From positions 33,290,343 to 33,354,342 of the forward strand of contig OZ022259.1 of assembly GCA_963978905.1 (NCBI GenBank): a stretch of DNA of 64,000 nt. Direction: 5' to 3'. Positions 1 to 15,000 of the stretch are shown here, one piece after another. The stretch is from Trichostrongylus colubriformis (lineage: Eukaryota > Nematoda > Chromadorea > Rhabditida > Trichostrongylidae). Positions within the stretch are counted from its first letter, which is position 1. Each line of letters starts with the position of its first letter. Below the pieces are notes generated by a model. It searched no databases and had not been told where the DNA came from. It was given only the letters and a program-made list of their open reading frames with translations. The translations under genes and the position numbers were made by a program.

Positions 1-91
1 GGTAGGGGAAAAATCCTCTGATATAAACGTATAAATGTATTGGAGTATGAAAAAATTTTGATTTTGTGCTCTAATCACGGTACCGACTTAC

Positions 92-3000
92 TGTAGATTC
101 AACTCAGCGTTTCGGAACGTGTCCTCGATTTCCCGTCTAGTGTTTTCTTCGTTCTCATCCAGCTGAAGTTCCTCGTTTATGGCCGCGCCTTCCACGGAGA
201 TCTGCGTTGTCGCCTCGGAGCACGAGCCGTTGATTTCAGAGGACTTCGATTCCGAGTTGGTGTCGGCGGCACTCGCCACGGACTTGTCGCCTTCTTCGTC
301 GTGGGACAAAGACCCCTCCAATTTCTTTTTCGTTTCAGTGACAATCGATGATGCCGTTGCTGAAATTAAACACTACACTTCAATTGTGAAACGGACGAAA
401 TTTACGCCAAACAGAATTAGGACCGTCGCGCATGACAGGAATAGCTAGTACATGGAAGGTGAAGGTGGCAAAGTGGCGAGAGTTAATCGCAACTACAAGT
501 TCAGCATGATCAGACCCTTTTTCAGCTAACAGAGTTTATAAATTTCCGTGGTTCTTTCAAAGGAGAGAAGATCTAGTTGGAAGCATGAACGCAGTAGTAA
601 GTTTCAATCCACAAAGAAGAGAGAGGAGAGGGGACACGAAAGACAGCCACGGATAGACTTACCACAACAAACGCTGGAAAGCGCTGCACTCAGGTGATGG
701 ACATGAACGCAGAGCGATTGTGGAATGCGCCTCAATAATACAATTTAGGCATAGCTATTGTATGTCCAACCTAAGAATGTCCTGAAAGCCCACAATTCCT
801 GATTTCCCATGGGGTCTAAGTGGGGGTGTAGCCTCATGGCGAATTTCCGCGCGGCCGCACGCGGCGAGCGGCATCGCTGTCTTCTTCGCGTGTCATTGCG
901 TACATTGCGCACACTTCCTTTGAAGTTTCACGCCCGAATTATTTATTCCTTGGTTAGGATTGCTATCATGTAATGTTTCTTCTACTTTTATGCCACTAAA
1001 TTGCCTTTTTAGGGCACAAAGTTATCGTTTTCAGATAATTATGAGATAAACAGCTTTTTCTCAAATGACCTCCATGGTACCAGATCCTTGAGTCCTGAGC
1101 GGAATTCCAATCGACCGCGGCAAGTTGTGCTGGTAGCGCCGCGAGTGCGACGCCGTAAAGCGAAACTTCGACATAAGGCCACACACCCGGCCTGTGTGAT
1201 TGAGACAGGCCTCCTCAACTCCGTTCACTCCTCTAGCCTTTCTCAGTACGGTAATCATCTACACCAACACGATGATTTTCTTTGACAATAGTGATATGTA
1301 CTTTCTTAGCGCAATCCAATTTCTTCATCGCTCAGTTGCACTACCGATTAGTGCTCGCAGTGTTATTCAAAAAAGTGTGTTTGTTTACGCGGATTTCAAG
1401 ACAGGCTGTTGTCGGGATAGGATGAGGCATGAGCATTCAGGTCTGGAACCTCAAACCCATGAACCATAATTCGCCGAATTCAACAATCTCAGCTGCCGTA
1501 GCTTTCCCTGCTTTTTTCAGTCAGCGCACTTCAAGCCAACATAAATAGATAGATAATTATCCCACTCTCACATTGGAAGCCTATCCGTCTTAATATTGCG
1601 ATATCATCTTTACTACGTCAAATTCCGAGGTGAATGGTGATTACATCCTTGGCAGATTGTCCCCCTTTACTGTTGCAAGAATCTTCTAGAGGTGGTTTCT
1701 TCGAGTTTTCGAAAAAAGCTATAAAAATGCAATATCATGGACTTTAATGAGGATGAAAGGGATAATATAAGGAAGTTCTTGACGTCAACCATTTCCTTCT
1801 GCGGGATGAGCCACGCACTCTAGTTCCATTCAGAATAGTGATGGCAGATGAATGTGGTTCGGCCTATACAATGACTTTTGAAAACCATCCGATGTACAAG
1901 TCAGTGATTTTCATCCTCCCAGACGAGTCTCGCACCACTCTCCTACCAGGAAAGGATTGAAGCTTTGTTGGTCTAAGCAGGCGTAGGCGTTGATGCGGGA
2001 TTTCATTCCCGCAAGATGCGAGTGGTAGTACACGTCACGCCACCTATCACTTCACCACCCCCGCTTTCCAAAATAGGTGCTGTCTCAATGAGGGAAGCCA
2101 TCCCACTGTGGACGCTATTTTTACCCAAGTCTAAAAAAGAGAAGGAACTCCTTGTAAGACTTAAATAAACACGTCTGAGTACGCAGATTGATTCAAGGAT
2201 CCTTCGAAGATGTGGAACTTTTTATAAGATGCTACAATAATTGCGATAGAACCCCAAAATAAAATCATGGTGAGGAAATTAATGCAGCTATCATTACAAA
2301 TATAAAGTGCATATAAAATACGAAAATGAAAATATGAATAAAAACTGTAAAACACCTTGATTGTCTGCAAGCAGCCGACGTATTTCCTTCATTCGTTGTT
2401 TTCGTGCTTCCATTGCCGCCAGTTTTTCTCTGATCGTCTGATTCACATGTTCCCTTCTGAAAATGACATTATATGAATGTTCGTTCGATGGATCTGATTT
2501 CTGAGTTTCTAGTGGCTCAAATCCTATGAAAAGACCGTAGACAGCAAGTGGTAGCCCATTCATGCTGTAGTATAAGCAGCATAGTTATTGGACAGTTCAA
2601 TTTGTCACACTAGTCAATGAGAAATAGAAAAGAACGATGGTGCCTTATAAGCATTAGAGCAGGACAAAAGAGTAAGTAATCGAACAGCCACCAATTTATT
2701 CGCATGAGTGAATCCATATGAACAATTATTGCTTCTTTAAGCATACAGGGCACAGTTTACTCCGGCAGGGATATACTCAGCGACTACATAATGGGGAGGG
2801 GGGGGGGCCTCGATCCTACAAAAACTTCCGACAAAATCGCTCTGGACTGAAGTGAAGCAGGGACGAAATGCACTACTCCAGCGCTAATTTCATGTTTGTT
2901 TTAATTGCTGAACTTATGGATGTCCCGTTTTTAATCGATTGATGCTCTGCATGAATCTAGCGTGTTTCAGTTTCTTTTGTTTCTGTTCAGTTCTTGCTAC

Positions 3001-6000
3001 ACATCTTTGTGATGTACTATCAAATAAATAAATAAGCAATGATTTCAACTTTCTGAAACAATTAGGTTGTAAGGAAAGGTCTTGCCGGCTTTGCGCGTTC
3101 ACAAGATAAGTTCAAATCTGAAAGCGTGTCAACATGAATTAACTTACATATAAAGCCACGTAGACAGACGAAAAGTTGCTTTCTCCGGATATATGCTTTC
3201 TTTGGAATGCCACAAGGTTTTCGAATTATTCGGGAAGTTTTAAAACACTGCGAAAATGGCACTTTTTCGATGTCTTCACTATAATAATTTTTGCTCAGAC
3301 GAGTCGCAGCAAAGGCAACCACAAAAGTGTTTTTGGAAGGGGAGGGGGTGAGGTTCTGGATGGAACGCTTTGTCTCAGATTTCACAAGTTTCCGAGGTGC
3401 AGAAATGAGAATGAGTTGCCCGAATTTTCAATTGATCAAATCGCTTTACCTGAAAGCATCATCACAGCAGAAAGCAATGAGCGTCTATACTTGCAGGAGA
3501 TACTAGAAGTCGTGGCCTTCACACACAAATGTGGTTGACCGTCTCGACACACTTTGATTCGAAGAAACTCGAAGAATGGGTGCCGCACGACCCTCGGAGC
3601 AGCCATGCGCGAGTGTATTTTCCACAAATCCTTTTCCAGTAATTGAGGCAGTTGCAGGCTGGAGCCATTACTCGCCCACTGCATTCATCACACTAGCGCT
3701 AACTAAGCCCCACTTCCCCAAACATGTGGACAGCTTCCTCGAAAGCAGTGTGTACAGAAAGGATGGTGCCATAATTTGGAGGTGAATTCTTTGATTTTAA
3801 GCAATATTAACCGTCAGCCTTCCATCAAAATGAAATACGTAAGTGTGCATAATGCTGCTGGAAGTGTAGTGAACCAAATGGTGCTCGTTCTGTGAGCAAA
3901 GATGTGGTCTGAAACGTGTTATGATCTCCCGAAGTTGAAATTGCGATAATCGTTCAAAACTTTCTTTACAACCTAATAACTGAATGACCGACTGGAAATT
4001 TGGAGTCTGTTCTAGAAATTTCTTCTGGTAAACACCTCAACAAACACTTATTGGTGAACAATTGTGCTTCGTTTGACTGACGAGTTCATTACAACCACGA
4101 CAAGAAGGTTGTCGTCTGAAGCAGATGACTAAGACAGCGGGAGACAAGCGACGGCTGTTCTGTTGCGCAGACAGAGTCAGCTGTGTTGGGTAGCCCTCCC
4201 CTATCAGCCAGCATGAACAGACCCTCTTTAGAGATACAGAAAGTGCTAAAGTGACAAACCAATTCACTCAAGGTTCGTTTGATTCGTTTCAAAAACGTAA
4301 GTCCTAATAAGGATTCTGATGCCTGTGGTCGACAGCATCATTCAGTTGCCCTATGTGGACATGTCAACATGGAACCTCATAAAAACGATAATCATCAGAT
4401 TAGCGAAGAAAAAAAAAAGATAGCTGCCCGGAAAATCCTAAATTCTTCTAGCAACGCAAAGTACTTCAGAGATGTTAGCAAGTCCATGGCCGAATTCAGT
4501 TCCAATCTTTCGCGTATTTCCTGTGCAATTTACACCTTATTACCTGTGTATTCTTTTGTGATATTCATTATTAGAGTCATTTCTAATCGAATCTTCACTG
4601 CCACCATGTAAACAGCTCCTGTTCAATTTGTAGTATCGACATTCCAGTTATTTATAGCACAGTGATCGTTCCGTCAGAGTGCATAGCGAGAAATCCCCAC
4701 TGAGATCCACCAACAGCTGCCATCCGAGCTATGCAAAAACACGAACGACATCATGAAATGCCTTCCGAACTACAACTTCCCGGTGCTATTAAACGCTGGG
4801 AAAGAATCGACGAGACTGCGGGACCATGGAAATAATTCGCAAGAGCATACGGTATTATTACAGTACTTATTAGAAATCTAGTGGATTTATGGCAATGCCT
4901 GAATAATCCTTTCTCAGTCCCAATCAATATCTAGCCCTAAACATACGTAAATTTCCCCATTTGAATACTCCGAAAAATCTGTATGTACTGTAAGCGTTGG
5001 AGAAAAGTCCTGAATTAGTTCGTCTCCACAAATTACCAACTAAGCCTACAGGGCGTCGAGGGGGCGCTGGATCCCAGCGCCTTAAGCCCTGAATTACTTC
5101 CAGTAAGACAAAGTCTCTTTGCGCCACAGTGTGCCAACAGCAACAAGGAAAAATGGTGATAAAGCAAAATTCACAATGAAAAGACAGTCTTAAGCGAACT
5201 CTAGCAGTCAGTAGTAGAAGTAGAAATATAGAAAGAAGACAAGAAGAAACAGTAGAAAGTGAAGTGAGAAGACAAATAGTAGTAGTAGAAAGGAGCAGAG
5301 AGTGGTAGAAATAAAAATGTAGAAAGAAAAGAAAACAAGAACTTAGGGAGTAGAGTGGAATTACGAAAGAAAAGTGTGTGTTATTGCGCCAGTAATGAAC
5401 ATTTCTAAATTTGATGGTGGCAGTCGGCTCCGCAAGGGAAAGGCTTAAATGGCATGCCAGTGAGTCATACATATAACTGGAACAGCGTAAAGTGCAATAG
5501 AGGAACCTTCGTGTTGGAGAGGAGTCGAACCCATATTGCACGATAAATAACAAATCTTTCCAAAAAAATGAAGAGAAATCAAAGCTCCCCTCGTTGTCGC
5601 TTACAGACAGGAACCCCTGAGAACGCAGATTTACTACAGAATGTCTGGAAGCTGTAAGGTAGAATAGGCACTATACAAGGGTCACCTAACCAACGCAGCT
5701 CCACCAGCTCGCCTTGGATGGTGTGAAAGAGGCGATTTTTGGTGAACATTTGCCCGAAAACTAGTGACCGGGAGAAGTTCAACCCGTAGATCACGAATGT
5801 AGCATTCGCTTTGTTAGAAGAATTTACGATGTTCAAGTGGCTTAGGCGCTGGATCAAGGGAATGTGGTATCCGTACTCAAGAGGTCAAACCACACGATAT
5901 TCGAGTAAATGTGGTCCAAAGCATTTTGAGGCTGACGTTAGACGAGTTTCCGAAATGTGAGTATCATACCGTGTTCTACGAGTCAGATTAGCCCAGACAC

Positions 6001-9000
6001 TGGTTCATAGCCAAATCGGAGTGGTTCCCGCAAACTACCTCTTCAACCGCATCAGAACGTGAGCTGGTAGAGTTAGTTTAGGTGAATAGTCCCAAGAAAT
6101 TACTGTCATTTGAGAAACGTAGATGGATGTGGACACATGTGAAAGGACTCAACTAATCTCTTCAAACAGAAGACTTATTCGTGGCTGGTCTTGGTAGTTA
6201 TTTTCAAGCAGTCCTCAGCCGAAAGGATTTTCTAAAGACTCTCAAAAACACTAGAGCGTTTACGGACAGGAGATAGGAAGGGTGGAACAAAGAGTTGAAC
6301 TGAAGCTAGCTGCAGAGCGATAAATACGAAATAAAGCTGAGTAAATAATAGCAATTTCGTAGCTCTTTTATTGTTTTCAAAAGAACATACGCTCAGTCAG
6401 ATACTTGGGCTTTGATTTATTAATGTCGTTCCCAATCTATCACTCTCTCCACTACATACTACGACTATTCGTTGCGCTTCACCTTTTTTTTCTCCGCCAC
6501 GGGGTACAGTAAAAAAATAAAAGAATAAATGGCACTGACGGTCAAATCGGTTAATTATTGTTCATAAAAAATAAATCAAAAGATTAAATGGCACTGATGG
6601 TCTAATCGGCTTTTTTGTTCATTCGTATGTATACGCTATTTCTAGTATTACTTCGAAGCGGGAGTAATGCCATTAATGAGTTACTCTGGAAGAAAGGAAG
6701 GAATCTCTCTCACCCAGATAATAGCCTGACGCCATGTGGACATAGGAGTAAGGGTGGGGGCATTTTAAGCCATTGCTTCTTCTAAATTCGTATCGCAATA
6801 CAATTGAAACAAGGCAACAAACGTGTGAGAACGGTACTACGGAACGATTGTGAATTGCACTAAAGCCCAGAAGAAAAGGCAGAGCACATAAACCAATTCT
6901 GCCCCCTCTCTCCCACTCAGATAACCACACAGCGCCAATAGACGCATTTGTCATCCCTCATATCTTCCTTTGGACACTTGCTGAACTTTTTTGAAGTTTT
7001 GTCACCCAGCATTTTTCACTGAGTCTTCTTTCGGCGACATTTTTCCTTCTGACCAGCCTTCCGAATTTTTTCAGTCTACTTCTGCTTTCCATACTACAGG
7101 TAAAACTCCCAAAACGAAAACTTCATAATAAATGACACGTCAAAATGGCCCCAAATGAAAAAGGAGTTGAAGACCAAAATCACATGCACTCCCTTGAACC
7201 AACTTAGCCATAATTGGAAATACAATCTAATTTCAAGACAATGTAAGTGCGGTAAATTTGTGAAAGCGAAATCACTAACCGCTCCCTCTCTTTGCGTATA
7301 TTCTCTCGAATCTGCCGCCGTCGAACTTCCAAAGGATCTTCAGGCTCCTCTGGTGCATTCGCTAGTTCTTCCACTATTGGAATCGGAGGAATTCGTTCCA
7401 CATCGTTTACAACAGCATTCAAAGCCGCAGTGATTTCTTCATTCTAAAATATCTGGCGCTAGGAAATGGCTTTTGGAGAGCCATCAGTTGAAAAGCTGGA
7501 ATTAGATGAAGTTCGACCAAGGTGAAGAAACTTACGTGCTTCTCTTCCTCAGCACCGACTTGAATACCGGCTTTGAGCGCTGCTTTCCTCAGTTCTTCAG
7601 CTTCCCGTTGCTTCTTAAGGATCTCTGCTCGATTTACCGAAACTAAAAAATAATAATGCCTTCGAGCATCTTGTAGATCCTCCAATCTATTAAATTCAGA
7701 GAAACTTTGAGAAGATTGAGGGGGTTGTCTCTTCGAAAACGATCACGAAAAAATCAAAAAACAAATCAAATTAAGCGAAAGAATAATCAAATTACGTTAA
7801 GCAAAAATTTGGATTACTCAAATCACCTGTATCATCGATTCTTTTGTTCATCGTTGGGTAAAATTGGCCATTACCAGTAATAAATTCATTGGAAATATCA
7901 GCGTGCCAAACAAATACTGAAGGTATTCCCCTCTCAAGGCATAAGAACGGCATTGTGCTTCTTCTTCACGGTGCTGATGAAAAGCTCAGGCTGCCAAGCT
8001 GGCGAATGATATCCTCGTAAGATATTTCAGGGAGACATAGTCCACTGAGTCGCATGACTTACGTGGCTCATATGATTTTTGATACTTTATAATCGTTTTC
8101 TCCGTTCTTCGATCCACGATACCAATCACAACAAAAAAATCTTTTCTCCCTCCTGGCTTTTTTGATTGCAAAGGGAGTCTTGAGCGCTTTCAGTGCAAGC
8201 AGCTTCTGATTTACAACACACAGGCCAAGGAAAATACAGCGTAGCTGGAATCTTCCATGAAGCCGAGTGGAACGGCCGTTAGGTAGAGCATCTTCCTCCA
8301 TCCTGCAATAAATGCGCGAATCCCCCTGATGTGCTCTGGGAAACGGAATTGAGCAGGCCAGGTAAATGTTGATGATGAGTTATGGGCAGACATCGACCTC
8401 CAGCGGGATTCGAACCCGCAACCTATACTTGTCGCAGACTGCGTCGAAAATCAGAGATAATCGGAAAGGTTCAAAAAAGCATCTACTATATGAGGACTTT
8501 GGGAGTATGAAGCGATCGTCACGCACACATCAAGTTTTCTTGTCTTTTTTGAAGCTAGTTCAAGTCTATAAATTAAACGAAGCTCTAGTTTGGTACAAAG
8601 CTCAGAGAAAAGTTGGAATCTTGAGGGATAACAACGATTCGAGGATCGCAAACATGTCCTTTACCTTTAGCCTATGCCTGTATCTTTTCTATCACGTGAA
8701 TCACCATCGCATGCGGGTGAAAAAGATGACAAATTCTCAAAAATGTTTGCTATCTTCACTTGAAATAGCTCTTTTCCTACACTGCGGTGCATAATGATAA
8801 AGCCACTCATAAATTGTTCATAAACTTTCATAGTAAGATGTTTCTGGGAAACTTCTCAGGTATAGATTGTAGCAAATTTAATCGCGCATCGACACATTAC
8901 ACCAAACTTGAGCTTGAAATAACAGAACAAATTTATCTTCATTTTTTCAAAAAAAATGCAGCTTTTCCGATGGTGCAAAATGATAAAGCCACCCTAAGTT

Positions 9001-12000
9001 ATTCCGTCGCTTCTCATCTGTATTTGCTGAAACGTTTTGCTGCGGTAATGTTTTTCTTTTTCAGGTAATGGGGAAAGGAAAACCCCTATCTGATTTCGAA
9101 AAAAGCCAAATTGTCGCAAAAAAAAGCGGAGGGATAGTCAAATCGTCAATTGCGCAAGAATTTAACCGCAGCCACACAGTTGTCGACAACTTTCTCAAGG
9201 ATCCTGAACTAAGAAGAGTTCTGGGCGATCTCCTTCACTTTCCGAGAAGGATAAGCGCCGCATTCTCAGAAAAAGTATCGAATTTCACCAAGTCAAGCTC
9301 CGATACCAGGTCTTCTTTGGAGCTAAACGTCTCTAAAACAACTGTTTTGCGGGTTCTGAAAAAAGTGCAAGTTTATCTCGCGACAGAAAATGAGGAAAGC
9401 ACCATTCATGACACGAGAACACCGCAAAAATCGAATGCAGTTCGTCAAAACATGCAGCCGAGGGTCTGGAGTAAGGTAGGGTATTAGGTCGTAGAATCCT
9501 TCTTGCTTTCATATGATGTTTTTCCTCTCCAGATTGTTTTGTAAGGCTGAAGGAGACACTCCGATATTACTGGCATGATCTAAGAAAGGACAAGCTACGA
9601 TTTTTGAGAAGGAATTTCAAAGGAGGGGGCGTTGTGGTGTGGGCCGCCATTTCATCGAAGAAACGTCTGAAGTTATGTTTTGTTCCTAAAAAGATGAGTT
9701 CCCCCGGTTACCAAGTGGTCATGCGCCGTGCACTTCTCCCGTTCTGGCGTGAAAATCGAAGCTGAAATCTTGTTTTCATGCAAGATAAGGGCACAGCCAG
9801 AGCACAATTGCATGGTTCAGCCGTCATTGAATAAGGCTCCTGCCCTGGCCGGCAAATAGCCCAGGCCTTAATCCGATGGAAAATGTATGGCGCTTCATGG
9901 TGCGACGGATTTATGCAGATAACAGGGAAATCCAAGGAGTTAAGGAGCTCAAAAAGGCTATAATCCACGCGTGGCACCAAGTGGACCAAGATCTTATTAA
10001 TAATCTTTACATGAGTCTAGACAATCGGATTTTTCAGGTTATTCGGAGAGAAGGAAGGCCAACGGATTATTAGAGTAGCGTATTGTCCCTCTGTTGATTA
10101 CGAGTTGTTAAAATTCCTTACTGGCTTTATCATTTTGCACCATCGGAAAAGCTGCATTTTTTGAAAAAATGAAGATAAATTTGTTCTGTTATTTCAAGCT
10201 CAAGTTTGGTATTGATGTGTAGATGCGCGATCAAATTTGCTACAATCTATACCTGAGAGGTTTCCCAGAAACATCTTACTATGAAAGTTTATGAACAATT
10301 TATGAGTGGCTTTATCATTATGCACCGCAGTGTATTTGTTACAGTGGTCACTTGAGATGTTACCAGTCTGTAATGGTTGCTTGACTGACAAGTTCCAAAA
10401 GCATTGGTCAGCGGCGTGCTCTGTAGGCCTATAATATTCCACAATCGACAAAATGCAAAATCCCCCCTCTTTTTCGTCATCATGGCATGGCTGTTGAATT
10501 GACGGAGAACGAGACAATGATTTATGAGAGCTCCACAGTTTTCGGATGGAAATCGCCGCGCCCTTATTCGCGTGATAAGCCGCATGCTCGTAGTTCATGA
10601 GATACGATTTAGAATCAGTAGTACCTTTCAGCAGTTACCTAGCCTGTGAGTCACGCATGGAATATGGGAAGCGATTAAACCTACTAATGAAGCGGTGATA
10701 TGAACGATCATTACAATTTTCATAATGGTGGGCTAAATATCTTGGACTGTTAGGGTGTCCGTACCTCCCAATTTACATTTTGGTAAACTCGCAGAAAAAC
10801 ACCTGTCCTCCCCGTTTTCGAAGTTTGCAGAATATCAAGGAAATTCGCATAGGAGCGCGAGCTACGGTGCCGTATTCAAAGCCTCCTAGTAATCAAGGCG
10901 AGACAGTATACAGTAGTTTGAAAACTTGCTCTATCACGTTCTTTCACTCCGACCAGTTTTTGAGCAGTCGTACTGCTTTGAATTGAAATATGGATATAAT
11001 ATGAAATGATAATATGAAATAGAAAAATGATAATATGATAATATGAAATAGAAAAATCAATTAAAGTTTTGAACGGAGGCAAAAAAATTCTTATTTCTCA
11101 AACCTTCTTGCTTAGCTTTCTTCACCTCAGCCATAGCTGCGCTGGCAGCCGTCTTCAATTCCTCGGTTTTGTTCTTGCGTAGTTCCAAGATGGATGTCCT
11201 CTGCAATGAAATTCACCATTCAACATAAACATACGTTACCATAGCGAAAGCTGACTCGATAACATATCCGCTTTGAGAAAAGTTGAAACTCTGAATTCAG
11301 AGCCAGGGCTACCTCTGTACAGGGAGCGAGAAAAGTATTGTCAGCTTGGCGAGGTGTCACCATTTCAACTAGAAAGGAGGTATGGACATGAATTTTGTTC
11401 AAAGTATGAATGATCATTAAACATTTCATTATGCATCCCTGGAACTGATAAGGTCACCTCTGGCCCATACACATCCGCGGAAACTGCGAGAAAGAGCGTA
11501 TATCGTCGGACGCAGGTGAACATTGCGCAAATTGTCTTCAGTCATCTCGTAGCGCAAAGCCTGGGTTACCCCTCACTATTCACTCGCTGCTTTTGTAACC
11601 ACTCCCACGAGAGCATGGGACGATTTGTGCGTCGATCATTTGCGATCCACGGCAGCTGCTTTTCCTCGCCCTCTTCGTCATTGTGCCCAAACCAAAGAGA
11701 TTCTATCGAACTCTGGTGGCATATCATATGTCAGTGGGGAAAAGCCTGTTGATTACAAATACCGGTAAAACTCATGCTGAAACCTCATTTATTCCAAGTA
11801 TAGTGAAGCTTTCTCAGGCGGTCAGTACTTTTGCCGCACCCTGTACATTTTCGAGAGGATCTACAGATTGTTCGAAACTACCACTTACTAGCAGCACTGT
11901 GACTCAACTTGACATAAGGATTTTCCGAGCGAAATCTGCTACGCCTTTTGTACCATGAGGGTACCGAATTATAAGGAGTTATAGGATTCTTAGTTGAAAA

Positions 12001-15000
12001 TTACTTTTACTCAGACTCACACCTAATCTCTGATATTCCTTCCCATTACATATGCAGCAACTCCTCATTTCGGTGCCAAATAACGCCATTTGTCAAGGCG
12101 GAATTTTCGTTCATTTTCAATCCCTATCAATCGTGCGCATTCTCAGTTATCACCGGTAATTCCGGTAATCTGGCAGTGGTCAACATGTTCACATGGACCA
12201 AATGCTGGCTCTGATCGCAGATGGCCTTGCTACATATGAAGCTCATTTAGCCAAGTAAGAGAATATGCTATTAGCACCCGGCATTAACTGCACTGCATGC
12301 TCTCCGCTCTATAAATGGCAAGAAAACTTTCTCCGAAAACACTCCATATTGAGGATCCGACAAGAGAAAATTGCGAATGATGCAGTGACCAGACGTGAAT
12401 AATTCGAAATAAGCAAATATTATATTACAATCACTTGACTCTTAGTACCTACCCAATATCTATTCAATAACTAGTTGTGAAACTCAATCCATAGCTAATA
12501 AATATATTAACTAATTCAACAAAGCCGAAATCGGACAAAGTGATGGATATTTCTGTAGACAGAGGCACGAATAGCCGAATGGTGAGAGTGATTCACGTCC
12601 ACACCTAAAAAAGCCTCTGGGTTCGATCCCTGCCACGGCGCAAACCATGATTTGCAAAAATTGCAAAAATGGTGGCGTTACCAACATTAGGCCTAGGTAA
12701 ACAGGCCGGCTGATGAAGGAATAGTCACAAACAAATGTCCAATCGGATCGCTCACCGAAAAGTGGAGGGTTGGTGACTTCATGAAAAGCAGAAACATCGA
12801 AGTCCTCTACCTTAAAGAGACCCGCTGGAAAGGATTCAAGGCGAGAGAGAATGGGAAGGTGTCGAGCTCTTCTACAATGGTGTAGACACAAAACGGAATG
12901 CAGTTGCCATCGCGGTAACGCAGTCACTCAAAGATCGTCTCTGCCGTAAATAGTATCAGCGGACGAATAATGGCTGTGAGGATAGACAGCAGGGAGGGGC
13001 ACTGGACAATAATCGTGTACGAACCGCAAGCCGATCGCCCCCAGCAGGAGAAGGACCAGTTCTATCTCAGCCTCAACAAAGCCATCACATTAATTCCGAA
13101 GAGCGATTACCTCCTCGTGCCAGGTGATCTGTACGGTCACGTCGGCGGGGATAGAAGAGGCTTGGAAAGAGTGAACGAAGGCAAAGGAATGAGTGCAAGG
13201 AACGCCAAGGGAGAAAGGGTTCTCGATCTGGCAACAGCCCATGACCTAGTAATTTGCAGCACGTTCTTGAGAGGAGGCCCGAAAGAGACAAGAAGACTGA
13301 CCAACAAAACTGCAAAATACATCAATATACTGCCAGCAGAGGAGGTGGCAACTCAGCACAAGCCCCTCCTAACCAACCTTGCCATAGAGCTTACCAAGAA
13401 AACAAGAATGAAAACCGAAAGAAGAATCCGGCGGTGAAAGCTGCATAAATGTAAAGGATAGACCTGAAGAGGAGAGTGGTGGGGATGGGCCTTCCAGATC
13501 CTGGTCCGATCCATGATACATGGAGAGGAGCGGCACAAGTCGTTCAACGATGTGCTAAGGAGACCCTAGACGAGACCCGAGGTGGCTTCTGGGGTGATGA
13601 AGAGGTATGTTCTAGAACGAAGAACTTCTACGAGTAGTGAAGCAGAAGAAGAAAGCATATAAACGTTGGCAAGAAAAAATCGAGCCCAGAACATCTCGTC
13701 AACTACAAAAGTTGCAAGAGGCTCGCCGAGGCCGCCGTAAGCACAGCGAAGAACACAAGGATGGATGCTTTGTACGAGAAAAGTTGGACGGTAAAGAGAC
13801 TGATAAGTCCGTCTTTCGGTTGGTTGAAGCGCGGCATCTGGCCACCCAAGACATCAGAATGGCAAAAACCATCAAGAGCAGCGAAGATGGCATCCTGAGG
13901 AAGCCAGCCGCGGTTAAGAAGTGGTGGCGGGAGTACATCAACGAGCTACTAAATGAGGAGTTCCCTTGCAAGGAAAGCCCACAAAAAAGGGTAACGGCTG
14001 GATCCGTCTCATCCTGGACAGATGAAGAATTACTTCAAGTATTGGGGAAGATGAAGGTAGGGAAGGTGGTTAGCTCGGATGGGGTACCGGTAAAGGCATG
14101 GAAAGCCCTTGGAGAGTACGGAGTATGTTTCCTCACTCGATTCCTTAACACGGTATACGCGCAAGGAAAGATTTTGGATGCCTGGAAGACCAATACCATC
14201 GCTCCCATCTTCTCACAGAAAAGAGACCCAACGGAATGCTCCAACTACGAGTGATCAAGTTGACAGCGCATACCATGAAGCTACGCAAGCGATTCACCGA
14301 CTTCAAACTCAGAGAACTGTTCCCGATCTCGCAGGAGCTGTTCAACTTCATGCTCGGAAAGGCACCGACGGGCGATCTTGACTGTTAGGCAAGTCATGTA
14401 GAAGTACCGAGAAAAGCGCTGGCCCCCATCGACCTGCACGAGGCCTTCGGCCGTCTCTCTCGACCACCGATCAGGAGAGAGGAGAGCGCCCTTCGAGCAG
14501 CGGAGATGTACCAGAACACCTCATCTCTTTCACAAGGGACATGTACGATGGCGTTAAAGCGGTCGTCCGACTTTGCACGGGCATACCGTAAAAAGGACAT
14601 CACGGTAGGGGAGCACCAAGAATCAGTCCTGAGTCCGTTCCTCTTCCAGTTCACTCTAGATGACACGGTCGAATATCTCATGAACGGACTACTAATGACC
14701 ATCCTCTACGGTAACGACATTGCCTTGATCTGAATAGCAGAGGAGAACTCCAGATCAAAGTCCAGAAAAGGCGGGCAAGTTCTGTGCTCGGGGGAAGGTT
14801 CAGAGGTAACCATGGATCTTCACGGTGAAAGCATTGAAATAGTAGTCGAGGAACTTTGGTATCTATGAAGCGATTTAGCTCCGAAGGTACTGTGGATCAG
14901 GAAGTATCGACATGCTCCAGGACTCGTGTGGGTGAAGGTACCGATGGTTGGTGAGGTCCGCAATGGCAGTGCTGTACAACAGCTGGAGGTGGCCCATAAC

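Noticed and set aside
4924..5553. 209-codon minus-strand ORF
   Set aside because: It is driven by an A/G-rich low-complexity stretch giving Ser/Leu/Phe runs; no domain, no homology and no splice context.
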